A stretch of 64,000 nt of DNA from Stenotrophomonas sp. 610A2 (GTDB lineage: Bacteria > Pseudomonadota > Gammaproteobacteria > Xanthomonadales > Xanthomonadaceae): the NCBI RefSeq assembly GCF_030549615.1, contig NZ_CP130832.1, positions 4,414,001 to 4,478,000 on the forward strand. The letters run 5' to 3'. Position numbers and translations under genes: made by a program. The notes beneath the pieces were generated by a model. That model made no database searches. It worked only from the letters and a program-made list of their open reading frames with translations, and was not told the origin of the DNA. Shown here in pieces: positions 1 to 8,857 of the stretch. Each line of letters starts with the position of its first letter. Position 1 is the stretch's first letter.

Positions 1-2
1 TG

Positions 3-272
3 CAGGTCTACGTGGTCAAGCAGGCGCAGCGCTTCGTGCCGCAGGCAACAGATGTCGCGTCCGGTCTGAATATCGCTGCCTTCAACATCGGCATCGCGCT
101 GGGTGCTTCGCTCGGCGGCCTGGTGGTCGATCACATCGGCCTGATGCATACGCCGTGGATTGGCGCGTTGGTGGTGCTGGGTGCGCTTGCATTGACCGTA
201 CTGAGTGGCCGCCTGGATCGCCGCGACGGTTTGGATGTACGCGCCGAAGGCATCGCCGTCAGCGCGCATTGA
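3..272 (+). CDS. MFS transporter, C-terminal fragment (5' end outside window)
   Basis: The reading frame is open from the left edge, so only the last roughly 90 residues are present. They show two hydrophobic helices separated by a short loop, with glycine-rich packing (GIALGASLGGLVVDHIG) typical of the last helices of DHA1-type major facilitator proteins of the AraJ/YdhP sugar- or drug-efflux group. The protein ends in a short hydrophilic tail. An aldo/keto reductase gene follows 82 bases downstream on the same strand, so the two may be cotranscribed. The substrate cannot be told from this fragment. Confidence 0.75.
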   Translation, partial: QVYVVKQAQRFVPQATDVASGLNIAAFNIGIALGASLGGLVVDHIGLMHTPWIGALVVLGALALTVLSGRLDRRDGLDVRAEGIAVSAH

Positions 273-354
273 CGGAACACGCTGTTACTCCCTTTCATCT
301 TTTCGTTAGCGCTGCACGGCGTAGCCTGTAAGCGCAAATTTTCCGGAGATTTCA

Positions 355-1155
355 ATGACTATTCCCGCTATTGGCCTCGGCACCTACCGCCTCAAGGACC
401 AGGTACTCACCGACTCCGTGCACAACGCTTTGGAGCTTGGCTACCGTGCCTTCGACACTGCGCAGATCTACGAGAACGAAGCCGATCTGGGTGCGGCAAT
501 CGCCAGCGGCACGGTGCCCCGCGAACAGCTGTTCCTGACCACCAAGATCTGGATCAGCAATTTCCACCACGATGACCTGCTTGCCAGCCTGCGCGAGAGC
601 CTGCGCAAGCTGCGCACCGATCACGTCGACCTGACCCTGATCCACTGGCCCTCGCCCAAGGACGAAGTGCCGATGGCCGAGTTCCTGGGTGCGCTGCGCG
701 AAGCCAAGGCGTTGGGCTTGACCAAGGCGATTGGTGTTTCCAACTTCACCATCGACCTGACCCGCCAGGCCATCGCCATCCTCGGTGCCGATGCCATTGC
801 CACCAATCAGATCGAAGTGCATCCCTATCTGCAGAACCGCGCCTTGATCGCCTACCTGCGCGAGCAGGGCATCCCTGTCACCGCGTTCATGAGTCTGGCC
901 TATGGCGCGGTGCTGAAGGACCCGGTGATCCAGGCCATTGCCGACAAGCACCAGGCAAGCACCGCACAGGTCGCCTTGGCATGGGCGCTGCAGCAGGGCT
1001 ATGGGGTGATTCCGTCGTCGACCAAGCGCGAGAACCTCGCCGGCAACCTGCAGGCAGCGCAGCTGCATCTGGATGCTGAAGACATGACACGGATCGCGGA
1101 GCTGGATCGCGGCGAGCGCGTGGCCAATCCGGGTATTGCCCCGACCTGGGATTGA
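355..1155 (+). CDS. dkgB: Aldo/keto reductase, 2,5-diketo-D-gluconate reductase B type
   Basis: This 266-residue cytosolic NADPH-dependent reductase has the length and features of E. coli DkgB, which reduces 2,5-diketo-gluconate, methylglyoxal and other carbonyls. The (beta/alpha)8 aldo/keto reductase tetrad can be read: Asp in [11 protein letters not shown], Tyr in the same motif, Lys in TTKIWISN and His in LTLIHWPSP. The NADPH-binding end carries [13 protein letters not shown]. The ATG at 355 lies a few bases after a GGAG-like ribosome binding site (CCGGAGATTTCA). The stop is 6 bases from the convergent stop of the next gene, so the two genes end tail to tail. Confidence 0.88.
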   Translation: MTIPAIGLGTYRLKDQVLTDSVHNALELGYRAFDTAQIYENEADLGAAIASGTVPREQLFLTTKIWISNFHHDDLLASLRESLRKLRTDHVDLTLIHWPSPKDEVPMAEFLGALREAKALGLTKAIGVSNFTIDLTRQAIAILGADAIATNQIEVHPYLQNRALIAYLREQGIPVTAFMSLAYGAVLKDPVIQAIADKHQASTAQVALAWALQQGYGVIPSSTKRENLAGNLQAAQLHLDAEDMTRIAELDRGERVANPGIAPTWD

Positions 1156-1161
1156 GATCGA

Positions 1162-1887
1162 TCACTCCGACGTTGACAGCAACCAGCTACGCATCGCTGT
1201 GTTCACTTCCTCGGGTTTTTCCAACGGTGCCAGATGGCCGCAGTCCTCGATCACCACCAGCGTTGATTGCGGCATCAGCGCGGCCATCTGTTCGCTGACC
1301 GACAGCGGCGTGATCGCATCGTTGCGCCCGCAGACAATCAAGGCCGAGCCCTGCCAGGCGCGCAGGACCTCGCTGCCATCCGCACGTTGCAGCTGGCTTT
1401 GGCGCAGGAAGACTTCCGCGCCGAGGCGTGCGGTCATGCTGCGCACGGTATCCACCAGCGCATGATCCTCGAGCCGCGATGCATCGATGTAGCTGCGCAT
1501 CAGCTTGTCGCCGAAACCATGGAAGGTGCCGGGCAAGCGCACGCTGTTCTGCTGTGCCACGCGTTGTGCGGCGCGCTCGGGTGAGTCGGGTTTGAACGAT
1601 GTATCCAGTAGCGCCAGTTTCAACACCCGCTGCGGAGCGATACGCAGGATTTCCTGAGCGACGTAGCCGCCGAGGGAGAAGCCGGCCAGGGCGAACTGCG
1701 CCGGGGCCTTGGCCAGTACATCTTCGGCGACGGCACGCATGGTGGTTTGCTGGGTGAGGTCGCCGACCTGGCAATCGGCGATGTCGGCGAGTGCTTCGAG
1801 TTGGGACTGCCACAGCGTGGCATCGTTGAGCAGGCCGGGCAGCAGTAGCAGCGGGGTTCTGGCTGCTGGATCTTGGTTCGTTTGCAT
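1162..1887 (-). CDS. Alpha/beta-fold hydrolase
   Basis: This is a 241-residue soluble alpha/beta hydrolase. The N terminus carries the oxyanion segment LLLPGLLNDATLW, the nucleophile elbow is GFSLGG (Ser), the acid is in GRNDAITPL and the histidine in DCGHLAPLEKP, so all catalytic positions are intact. I chose the ATG at 1887 because the longer open frame to 1998 reads into the neighbouring repeat cluster and its extra residues are low complexity. It resembles BioH/MenH-like esterases in size, but nothing nearby points to biotin or menaquinone synthesis. The substrate is unknown. Confidence 0.8.
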   Translation of the reverse strand: MQTNQDPAARTPLLLLPGLLNDATLWQSQLEALADIADCQVGDLTQQTTMRAVAEDVLAKAPAQFALAGFSLGGYVAQEILRIAPQRVLKLALLDTSFKPDSPERAAQRVAQQNSVRLPGTFHGFGDKLMRSYIDASRLEDHALVDTVRSMTARLGAEVFLRQSQLQRADGSEVLRAWQGSALIVCGRNDAITPLSVSEQMAALMPQSTLVVIEDCGHLAPLEKPEEVNTAMRSWLLSTSE

Positions 1888-1953
1888 GGCGCTATTGTCG
1901 CGCCTTGGGGTGGTTTGGGGGTGAGAGGTGGGGCAACTGCCAAAGCCAGAGCC

Positions 1954-2113
1954 AAAGCCAAAGCACCCCTCCCCAGCCCTCCCCTGCGCTATGCGCAAGG
2001 GAGGGAGCGAAGCAGAGCACCCCTCCCCAGCCCTCCCCTTGCCTTCGGCAAAGGGAGGGAGCTGATCTGCCCCCTCCCTTGCGCGTAGCGCAGGGGAGGG
2101 TTGAGGAGGGGTG
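1954..2113. repeat. Cluster of CCCTCCC/GGGAGGG inverted-repeat modules
   Basis: The 243-base gap between the hydrolase and the acetyltransferase gene is filled by alternating arms of the type CACCCCTCCCCAGCCCTCCC and AAGGGAGGGAGC around short GC loops (GCGCTATGCGC, GCCTTCGGC). Three arms are visible. Flanking tracts such as AAAGCCAAAGCC are low complexity. The same module recurs near 4.9, 10.8, 24.8, 30.9 and 31.6 kb. Each pair can fold into a long hairpin, which may serve as a transcript end between genes. No coding signal was seen. Confidence 0.8.
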
Positions 2114-2130
2114 CCTTTGGCTCTTGGTCT

Positions 2131-4836
2131 TTAGCTCTTAGCCTCACCCACCGGCAGCGTCACATTCATGATGGTCGAATCATCCGGGTCGGCCTTCACC
2201 TTGAAACCCAGGCTCTGGCACATCGCCAGCATGGTGCTGTTCTCACGCAGCACCTGCCCTTCCACAACGTTCAAGCCCAGCCAGCCGGCGTACTCGATCA
2301 TGATCTGCATCAGCTTCCAGCCGATGCCGTGGCCCTTCAGGTCCGAGCGGATCAGGATGCCGTACTCGCCGCGGTTGTAATCGGCATCGGCGTGCAGGCG
2401 CACCGCGCCGAGCATTTCACCAGTCTTGGGATCAATCGCCACCAATGCGATCGAGCGCGCGTAATCCAGCTGGGTCAGGCGGGCAATGAACTCATGGCTG
2501 AAGTGCTTCACCGACTGGAAGAAGCGCAGGCGCAGATCATCGTCGGTGACACGTGCGAAAAAGGCACGGAACAGGCCATCGTCTTCCGGCCGCACCGGGC
2601 GGATGAAAGCCTTGCCACCGTCGGACAGATCAATCGTGCGCTCCCACTCGGTGGGATACGGGAAGATCGCGAAGCGCGGATGACCGCGGCCCTTGTGCAG
2701 GCGCTTGACCGGAGTGATGGCGACACGTGCATCCAATGCGATCACACCGTTGCGGTCGGCCAGCAATGGATTGAGATCCAGCGTACGGATCTCCGGAATA
2801 TCCGCCGCCAGCTGCGCCAGCTTGACCAGCACCATCGCCACCGCACGCTCGTCTGCCGCCGGTACGTCACCGTAAGCCTTGAGGATGCGTGAAACGCGGG
2901 TGCGGCCGATTACTTCATGGGCAAGCCGCAGATCCAGCGGCGGCAATGCCAGGGTCTTGTCGTCGATGACTTCCACTGCGGTACCGCCGCGGCCGAATAC
3001 CACCACCGGGCCGAATACCGGATCGTCGGCAATACCGGCAATCAGCTCGCGCGCCTTGGGCCGGGTCAGGCTGGGCTGCACCAGCACGCCCTCGATGCGC
3101 GCGTGTGGGCGCTTCTCACGGGCGCGCTGCAGGATCGTGGTCGCCGCGGACTGCACCGCACGCAGGCTGCCCAGGTTCAAGCGCACGCCATCGACTTCGG
3201 ATTTGTGCGGGATGTCCGGCGAGAAAATCTTCACCGCCACGCTCATGCCCTGCTCCAGCATTGGCTGGGCCAGATCCATCGCTTCGTGCGGATCACGCGC
3301 AACCATCACTTCCAGTGACGGAATGCCGTAGGCCTGCAGCAACTTGTGCGTCGCCACCGGGTCCAGCCATTGCTGATCATTGGCCAGCGCCGCCTCCACC
3401 AGTGCGCGTGCGGCAGGCACATCCACCACGAAATCCGCCGGCAGGCTGGGTGGCGTTTCCATCAGCGCGGTCTGCGCCTCGCGGTAACGCACCAGATGCT
3501 GGAAGCCGCGCACGGCGTCGGCTTCGGTTGGGTAGGTCGGTACGCGGGCAGTGTTGAGGGTGACCGTGGCGCGGTCGTCATTGCCCAGCCATACCGCGAA
3601 CACGGGCTTGTCGCGCAGCTGCCGCGAGCGTTGCCCGAGCGTGGTGGTCAGCGCCTGCGCGGCTTCGGCCGAGGAAGTGAACGCAGTCGGCACGTTGATC
3701 ACCAATACCGCGTCGTTGGCGTCATCGGACAACAGCGCTTCAATCGCCGAGGCGTAACGGCCGCCATCGGCATCGACCACGATGTCGACCGGGTTGTCGC
3801 GCGACCAGCCCTGCGGCAAGGCCTGGTCCAGCAGCTCGACGGTGGCCGGTGACAGCTCGGCCAGGCTGCCGCCGAGTGCCTGCAGCTGATCCACGGCCAG
3901 CCGGCCAACACCGCCTCCATTGCTGAGGATGGCCAGACGGCGACCCGGGAAGGTTCCGAGACGGCCCAGGGTTTCGGCGGCGGTGAACAACTCGTCCAAA
4001 GCGTTCACCCGCAGCAGGCCGGCGCGGTTGAACGCGGCGCCATAGACCGCGTCGGAATCGGCCAACGCCTGCGAATGGGTGGTGGTTACTTCATCACTGC
4101 CGCGTGGCTTGCGCCCGGATTTGACCACCACCACGGGTTTTGCGCGGGCGGCGGCACGTGCGGCCGACATGAACTTGCGCGCGTCGCTGATCTGGTCGAC
4201 GTAGAGCAGGATGGCGCGGGTGCGGTAGTCACTGGCGAAGTAATCGAGCAGGTCGCCGAAGTCGACATCCAGCGCGTCGCCCAGCGATACCACCGCCGAG
4301 AAACCCACTGAGCGTGCCACGCCCCATTCCACCAGCGCGGCGGCAATCGCGCTGGATTCGGAGATCAGCGCCAGATCGCCGGCCTGCGGCGTGTGTGCGG
4401 CGATGCTGGCGTTGAGGCGTGCATGCGGGGCGATGACGCCCAGGCAATGCGGGCCGAGCACGCGCATGCCCTTGGGCCGTGCGGCGGCTTCCACCTGCGC
4501 GGCCAATGAGCCCGGGCCCTTGCCCAGGCCGGAGGTGAGGATGATGGCGGCGGCCACGCCCAGTTCGGCGGCCTGGCTGACGACCTGCGGCAACAACGTT
4601 GCCGGCACGGTGATGACCACCAGGTCCGGAATCCACGGCAGGTCCTTGAGCTTCTTGACCGTGCGCATGCCGTCGATTTCGGCATAGCGCGGGCTGACCC
4701 AGCCGATCTGCCCGGCGAAGCCGCCAGCGCGCAGATTGCGAATCACCGCGCGGCCGGCGGAACGATCGCGCGGGCTGCCGCCAATCACTGCCACCGAACG
4801 GGGGCGGAATACGGTCTGCAGGTGATAGATGCTCAT
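2131..4836 (-). CDS. pat: Protein lysine acetyltransferase, Pat/PatZ (YfiQ) type
   Basis: A 901-residue two-part protein. Residues 1 to about 700 match NDP-forming acyl-CoA synthetases: a CoA-binding Rossmann start (SVAVIGGS), the GPHCLGV segment and an ATP-grasp half near residues 480-690. The last roughly 150 residues are a GNAT acetyltransferase with the acetyl-CoA loop LKGHGIGWKLM. Proteins of this architecture acetylate acetyl-CoA synthetase and other central enzymes using acetyl-CoA. In the enterobacterial enzymes the phosphohistidine of the synthetase half is missing, whereas here a His (position 254, in TTTHSQALADSD) sits at about that place. Repeats lie on both sides, so it is probably transcribed alone. 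Confidence 0.88.
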   Translation of the reverse strand: MSIYHLQTVFRPRSVAVIGGSPRDRSAGRAVIRNLRAGGFAGQIGWVSPRYAEIDGMRTVKKLKDLPWIPDLVVITVPATLLPQVVSQAAELGVAAAIILTSGLGKGPGSLAAQVEAAARPKGMRVLGPHCLGVIAPHARLNASIAAHTPQAGDLALISESSAIAAALVEWGVARSVGFSAVVSLGDALDVDFGDLLDYFASDYRTRAILLYVDQISDARKFMSAARAAARAKPVVVVKSGRKPRGSDEVTTTHSQALADSDAVYGAAFNRAGLLRVNALDELFTAAETLGRLGTFPGRRLAILSNGGGVGRLAVDQLQALGGSLAELSPATVELLDQALPQGWSRDNPVDIVVDADGGRYASAIEALLSDDANDAVLVINVPTAFTSSAEAAQALTTTLGQRSRQLRDKPVFAVWLGNDDRATVTLNTARVPTYPTEADAVRGFQHLVRYREAQTALMETPPSLPADFVVDVPAARALVEAALANDQQWLDPVATHKLLQAYGIPSLEVMVARDPHEAMDLAQPMLEQGMSVAVKIFSPDIPHKSEVDGVRLNLGSLRAVQSAATTILQRAREKRPHARIEGVLVQPSLTRPKARELIAGIADDPVFGPVVVFGRGGTAVEVIDDKTLALPPLDLRLAHEVIGRTRVSRILKAYGDVPAADERAVAMVLVKLAQLAADIPEIRTLDLNPLLADRNGVIALDARVAITPVKRLHKGRGHPRFAIFPYPTEWERTIDLSDGGKAFIRPVRPEDDGLFRAFFARVTDDDLRLRFFQSVKHFSHEFIARLTQLDYARSIALVAIDPKTGEMLGAVRLHADADYNRGEYGILIRSDLKGHGIGWKLMQIMIEYAGWLGLNVVEGQVLRENSTMLAMCQSLGFKVKADPDDSTIMNVTLPVGEAKS

Positions 4837-4934
4837 TGCGACGCCTGTTGCGGGTACCGGGTCAAAGGTACACGGCTGCGGTGGCGGGTGGGCTGCGTTG
4901 GATCAAAGTGGGGAGTTGGATTTGGCGAAGAGCA

Positions 4935-5165
4935 CCCCTCCCCGGCCCTCCCCTTGGCTGGCGCCAAAGGGAGGGAGACAAGCAGCGAACTGGCAGATGG
5001 CCGCGAACAGCCCCCTCCCTTGCGCGTAGCGCAGGAGAGGGTTGGGGAGGGGTGCCTTTTGCTTTTGCCGTTGGGTTTGCCGGTAAGGCCCCTGCCGAGC
5101 ATGGCTCGGCACTACAGGTCCCCCTCTACGGGTAGAGCTCCTGCCGAGCATGGCTCGGCACTACA
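4935..5165. repeat. CCCTCCC-type repeat pair plus two GCCGAGCATGGCTCGGC palindromes
   Basis: The 330-base gap upstream of pat and downstream of mgtE has two repeat families side by side. Positions 4935-5060 hold the CACCCCTCCCC...GGGGAGGGGTG modules with a GCGCGTAGCGC-type loop. Positions 5093-5165 hold two copies of TGCCGAGCATGGCTCGGCA, each ending in CTAC. The second family resembles the short palindromic elements abundant in Stenotrophomonas genomes. No gene is evident. Confidence 0.8.
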
Positions 5166-5166
5166 T

Positions 5167-6537
5167 TCAGAGCAGGGTGCCGCCGAGGATCATTGCGGCG
5201 ATGCTGAAATAGATCACCAGACCGGTGACATCCACCAGCGTGGCCACGAACGGGGCCGAGGCGCTGGCCGGATCGAAGCCAAGGCGCTTGAGCACGAACG
5301 GCAGCATCGAGCCGGATAGCGAACCGAAGGTGACGATGCCGATCAGGGCCGCGCCGATGGTCACCGCCAGCAGCTTCCAGTGCTCGCCGTAGTCGTGCAG
5401 GCCGGCCAGCTGCCAGACGGTGATGCGGATGATCGCCAAGGTGCCGAGGATCGCACCCAGCACCACGCCGGTCGGCAGCTCGCGCAGGGCGACCTTCCAC
5501 CAGTCGCGCAGGCGCAGTTCGCGCAGCGCCAGCGAGCGGATCAGCAGCGAGGTCGCCTGTGAGCCGGAGTTGCCCCCCGAGCTCATGATCAGCGGGATGA
5601 ACAAGGTCAGCACCACCGCGCGCGCCAGCTCGTCCTCATAGTGCTGCATGGCGCTGGCGGTGAGCATTTCGCCGAGGAACAGCACGCTCAGCCAACCGGC
5701 ACGCTTGCGCAGCATCTCCAGGAAGCCGATCTGCATGTACGGCTTGTCCAAGGCTTCCACGCCGCCGAACTTGTGCACGTCCTCGGTGGATTCATCGATC
5801 AGTGCATCGAGGATGTCGTCGACAGTGACAATCCCCAGCATCTGCTGCTGTGCATCCACCACCGGGATCGCCAGCAGGTCGTGGCGGCGGATCAGCTGCG
5901 CCACCTCTTCCTGGTCCAGCAAGGCATCCACGGTCACCGGCGGATTGACCTGGGCAACCGACAGGATCGAATCCTCCGGCTCGCCGGTGATCAGCCGCCG
6001 CATCGTCACCACCTGCTGCAGCTGCCGGCTTTGCGGGTCCAGCACGTAGATGGCGTAGACCGTTTCGCGGCTGCGCTCCACTTCGCGGATGTGCTGCAGG
6101 GTCTGCGCCACCGTCCAGTCCGCCGGCACACCGACGAACTCAGTGGTCATCAAGGCGCCGGCGGTATTGGGCGGATAGCTCAGCAGCAGCTGGATCGAAC
6201 GCCGCGCCTCCGGTGCAAGCAACGGGATCAGCCGCGCGCGCTCGGCATCATCCAGCTCATGGACGATGTCGGTCGCACGGTCGTCGGCCATCAGCCCCAG
6301 CAAGGCCGCGGCGCGGGCCGGCGGCAACGCTGCGATCAGTTCCCCCGCATGCTGCAGCTCAGGGGCTTCCAGCAGTTTGACCGCACGCGGCAAAGACAAT
6401 GCCGCCAGCGTATTGGCCGCAAGTGGCAATGGCAGGGCGTTGAGATACTCCACCGCATCGGCGGTGTTGTAATCGGCCAAGGGCGCGCTCAGCGTGGCTG
6501 CGTCCACCACTGGTCGCAGAAATTGCTTCTGGTTCAT
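5167..6537 (-). CDS. mgtE: Magnesium transporter MgtE
   Basis: A 456-residue inner-membrane Mg2+ channel. The order of parts is the family's: a helical MgtE N domain (about residues 30-130, with DRATDIVHELDD), two CBS domains (about 135-260), then five membrane helices from about residue 290 carrying the conserved GGNSGSQATSLLIRSLALRE segment that helps form the pore. The usual length is about 450. I placed the start at the ATG at 6537 because the extra residues of the longer open frame (to 6780) are not MgtE-like. Intracellular Mg2+ closes these channels through the N and CBS domains. No M-box-like leader was recognised upstream. Confidence 0.9.
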   Translation of the reverse strand: MNQKQFLRPVVDAATLSAPLADYNTADAVEYLNALPLPLAANTLAALSLPRAVKLLEAPELQHAGELIAALPPARAAALLGLMADDRATDIVHELDDAERARLIPLLAPEARRSIQLLLSYPPNTAGALMTTEFVGVPADWTVAQTLQHIREVERSRETVYAIYVLDPQSRQLQQVVTMRRLITGEPEDSILSVAQVNPPVTVDALLDQEEVAQLIRRHDLLAIPVVDAQQQMLGIVTVDDILDALIDESTEDVHKFGGVEALDKPYMQIGFLEMLRKRAGWLSVLFLGEMLTASAMQHYEDELARAVVLTLFIPLIMSSGGNSGSQATSLLIRSLALRELRLRDWWKVALRELPTGVVLGAILGTLAIIRITVWQLAGLHDYGEHWKLLAVTIGAALIGIVTFGSLSGSMLPFVLKRLGFDPASASAPFVATLVDVTGLVIYFSIAAMILGGTLL

Positions 6538-6863
6538 CTTGATTCGCCTGTTCTGAATTGCGACCGCAACGCCAGCACAGGGCGAACCAGCCCTGTCAGG
6601 CGGTTGCCGTCGCTGGTGTCGACGATCGCGATCGACTTCTACTGTCGCTGGACATGGGTTGGACTCCGGAAAGGTGCTGCGCGGTTCTACCGGCAGCGGC
6701 GCGAGTCTGGTCCTGTTGGCCGACGGGGTCAAGCCTGCACCGCTGCATCCCGCAAATGGGGGGCTGCTGTTCGCATTCACTCACGGCACAGTCCGCATAA
6801 TGTGAAATCCTCGGTAGGCAGCTGCCCGACCGGTCAGCTGAATCAATCAAGGAACCCCTTTCA
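6538..6863. other. Divergent intergenic region between mgtE and the antiporter gene
   Basis: This stretch of 326 bases separates two divergent starts, so it should hold both promoters. I see no repeat module, no convincing -35/-10 pair and no recognised riboswitch. A GCATAATG hexamer region near 6793 could be a -10 for the rightward gene, but its -35 is unclear. Confidence 0.4.
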
Positions 6864-8675
6864 ATGCACGGCACGGGTCTCGAACTCGCCTTGGTACTGC
6901 TGCTGGCGGCGGTCATCGCCGTGCCGGTATTCAAGCGCTTCGGCTTGGGCGCGGTGCTGGGCTACCTGGCCGCTGGCGTGGTGCTGGGCCCGCATGTGCT
7001 GGGCTTCGTGCAGGACGCCGACCGCATCCTCAATGCCGCCGAGATCGGCGTGGTGATGCTGTTGTTCGTGATCGGGCTGGAACTGTCGCCGTCGCGGCTG
7101 ATGGTGATGCGGCGGCCGGTGTTCGGCGCCGGCACGGTGCAGGTGCTGCTCAGTGCGATGGTGCTGGGTGGTTTGCTGCTGCTGAATCACTTCTCGTGGA
7201 AGAGCGCGCTGGTCATCGGCACCGCGCTGGCCTTGTCATCCACGGCGGTTGGCCTGCAGCTGCTGTCCGAGCACAAGGCACTCAATACCGACTATGGCCG
7301 GCTCGGCTTTGCCATCCTGCTGTTCCAGGACTTGGTTGCCATTCCCTTGTTGGCCGCCATTCCACTGCTGGGCGGGGTCAAGAACGAAACCCTGAGCTGG
7401 CAGGATGCCTCCATCGCGCTGGGTGCACTGGCGTTGGTGATCGTGTTGGGCAGGCCCTTGCTGCGCCGGCTTTTCAACATCGTCGCGCGCACGCGGATGC
7501 CCGAGGTGTTCACCGCCACGGCCTTGCTGGTGGTGTTGGGCACCGCCTGGTTCATGGCCGAAGCCGGGCTCAGTGCCAGCCTCGGTGCCTTTATTGCCGG
7601 TGTATTGCTGGCCGACTCCGAATTCCGCCACGAGATCGAATCACAGATCGAGCCGTTCAAGGGCCTGCTGCTTGGCCTGTTCTTCATCGCCGTGGGCATG
7701 GGCATCGACCTGAAGCGGGTTGCCGCCGAACCCGAAATCATCGCGCTGGGCGTGGCGATCCTGCTGGCGGTGAAGTTCTCCATCCTGATCGCGCTCGGCT
7801 TGGCCGCACGCATGTCGCTGCGTAATGCGCTCATGCTTGGCAGCGTGTTGTGGCTGGGCGGCGAGTTCGCCTTCGTGGTGTTCAACGAAGCCGAGCGTGC
7901 GCATCTGCTCGGTCGCATCAACCACGACCGGCTGGTGGCGGTGGTCAGCCTGTCGATGGCGATCACGCCGGTGCTGCTGCTCGCCCTGCAGCGCTCGCTG
8001 CAGCTCAAGCCGCCGCCGCGGCCGACGCAACCCGAACCGGATGAGACCCTGAAGGATGCAGGTGAACAGCGGCCGAAGGTGCTGATTGCCGGCATGGGCC
8101 GCTTCGGCCAGGTCGTCGGTCGTCTGCTCACCGCACAACGCATTCCGTTTGTTGCGCTGGAGGCCGACCCGGACACGGTCAAGGACCTGCGCCGCTTCGG
8201 CAACCAGCTGTACTACGGCGACCCGACCCGCCCCGACCTGCTGCGTGCCGCCGGCGCCGAGCACATCCGCGTGTTCGTGATGGCGATGGACGACCCGGAT
8301 ACCAATCTGCGCGCGGTGCGGCTGGTACGGCGCATGTACCCCAAGGCAACGGTGCTGGCGCGTGCGCGCAACCGCCAGCACGCCTGGAAGCTGCTGGACA
8401 TGTCAGCCGAGCCGTTCCGCGAAGTATTCGGTTCCAGCCTTGAAGCCAGCGAACGCGTGCTGACTGCGCTCGGTATTCCGGACAGCATCGCGCGCGACCA
8501 CGTGCAGCGTTTCCGAGAACACGATGAAGCGCTGCTCAAGGCGCAGCACCTGGTCTACGACGACGAAGCTGCAGTGATGCAGACCTCGCGCGATGCCCGT
8601 GCTGATCTGATGCATCTGTTCGAAGCCGATGCCAATGACAGTACGACGGTGCCGCCGCCCAACGACAAGGACTGA
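6864..8675 (+). CDS. KefB/KefC-type potassium/proton antiporter (CPA2 family)
   Basis: A 603-residue inner-membrane protein with about 12 hydrophobic helices (residues 5-385), including the antiporter segment GVVMLLFVIGLELSP. A linker and a TrkA-N/RCK regulatory domain follow (about 400-520), starting with the nucleotide fold KVLIAGMGRFGQVVGRLL. Length and domain order equal E. coli KefB and KefC, glutathione-adduct-gated K+ efflux systems that acidify the cytoplasm under electrophile stress. I cannot choose between B and C. No KefF/KefG-type ancillary flavodoxin gene is adjacent. The gene stands alone and ends before a repeat and a bidirectional terminator. Confidence 0.85.
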   Translation: MHGTGLELALVLLLAAVIAVPVFKRFGLGAVLGYLAAGVVLGPHVLGFVQDADRILNAAEIGVVMLLFVIGLELSPSRLMVMRRPVFGAGTVQVLLSAMVLGGLLLLNHFSWKSALVIGTALALSSTAVGLQLLSEHKALNTDYGRLGFAILLFQDLVAIPLLAAIPLLGGVKNETLSWQDASIALGALALVIVLGRPLLRRLFNIVARTRMPEVFTATALLVVLGTAWFMAEAGLSASLGAFIAGVLLADSEFRHEIESQIEPFKGLLLGLFFIAVGMGIDLKRVAAEPEIIALGVAILLAVKFSILIALGLAARMSLRNALMLGSVLWLGGEFAFVVFNEAERAHLLGRINHDRLVAVVSLSMAITPVLLLALQRSLQLKPPPRPTQPEPDETLKDAGEQRPKVLIAGMGRFGQVVGRLLTAQRIPFVALEADPDTVKDLRRFGNQLYYGDPTRPDLLRAAGAEHIRVFVMAMDDPDTNLRAVRLVRRMYPKATVLARARNRQHAWKLLDMSAEPFREVFGSSLEASERVLTALGIPDSIARDHVQRFREHDEALLKAQHLVYDDEAAVMQTSRDARADLMHLFEADANDSTTVPPPNDKD

Positions 8676-8699
8676 AGCGCTTCGGGCCGACTTTGTTCT

Positions 8700-8803
8700 T
8701 TGTAGGAGCGGCGTAAGCCGCGAAGCTGATGGTGCTGAAGTCGCTGGTATCCCCTGTCATCTGATGATGTTGCGGCTTCGCGGCTTACGCCGCTCCTACA
8801 AAT
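8700..8803. repeat. Long inverted repeat, TGTAGGAGCGGCGTAAGCCG type
   Basis: Two arms of about 27 bases face each other: TGTAGGAGCGGCGTAAGCCG at the left and its complement (CGGCTTACGCCGCTCCTACA) at the right, with about 50 unrelated bases between. The same element occurs at 24.8 kb, split by another repeat, and at 63.5 kb. It lies between convergent genes. Confidence 0.85.
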
Positions 8804-8828
8804 GCAGGTGCAACATGCCGGCCTCATG

Positions 8829-8855
8829 AAAAGGGCGCCTTGCGGCGCCCTTTTT
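8829..8855. terminator. Bidirectional rho-independent terminator
   Basis: AAAAGGGCGCC-TTGC-GGCGCCCTTTTT forms a strong stem with an A-run before and a T-run after. It sits just beyond the antiporter gene and directly at the end of the convergent DUF885 gene, so it can stop both. Confidence 0.85.
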
Positions 8856-8857
8856 GC

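Noticed and set aside
6538-6863. M-box-type magnesium riboswitch before mgtE
   Set aside because: I could not find the conserved paired elements by eye; a covariance-model search would decide.
5641-7056. 471-codon open frame on the plus strand opposite mgtE
   Set aside because: It is antisense to an intact MgtE, has low-complexity His/Arg/Gln-rich composition and no domain. It reflects the high GC content.
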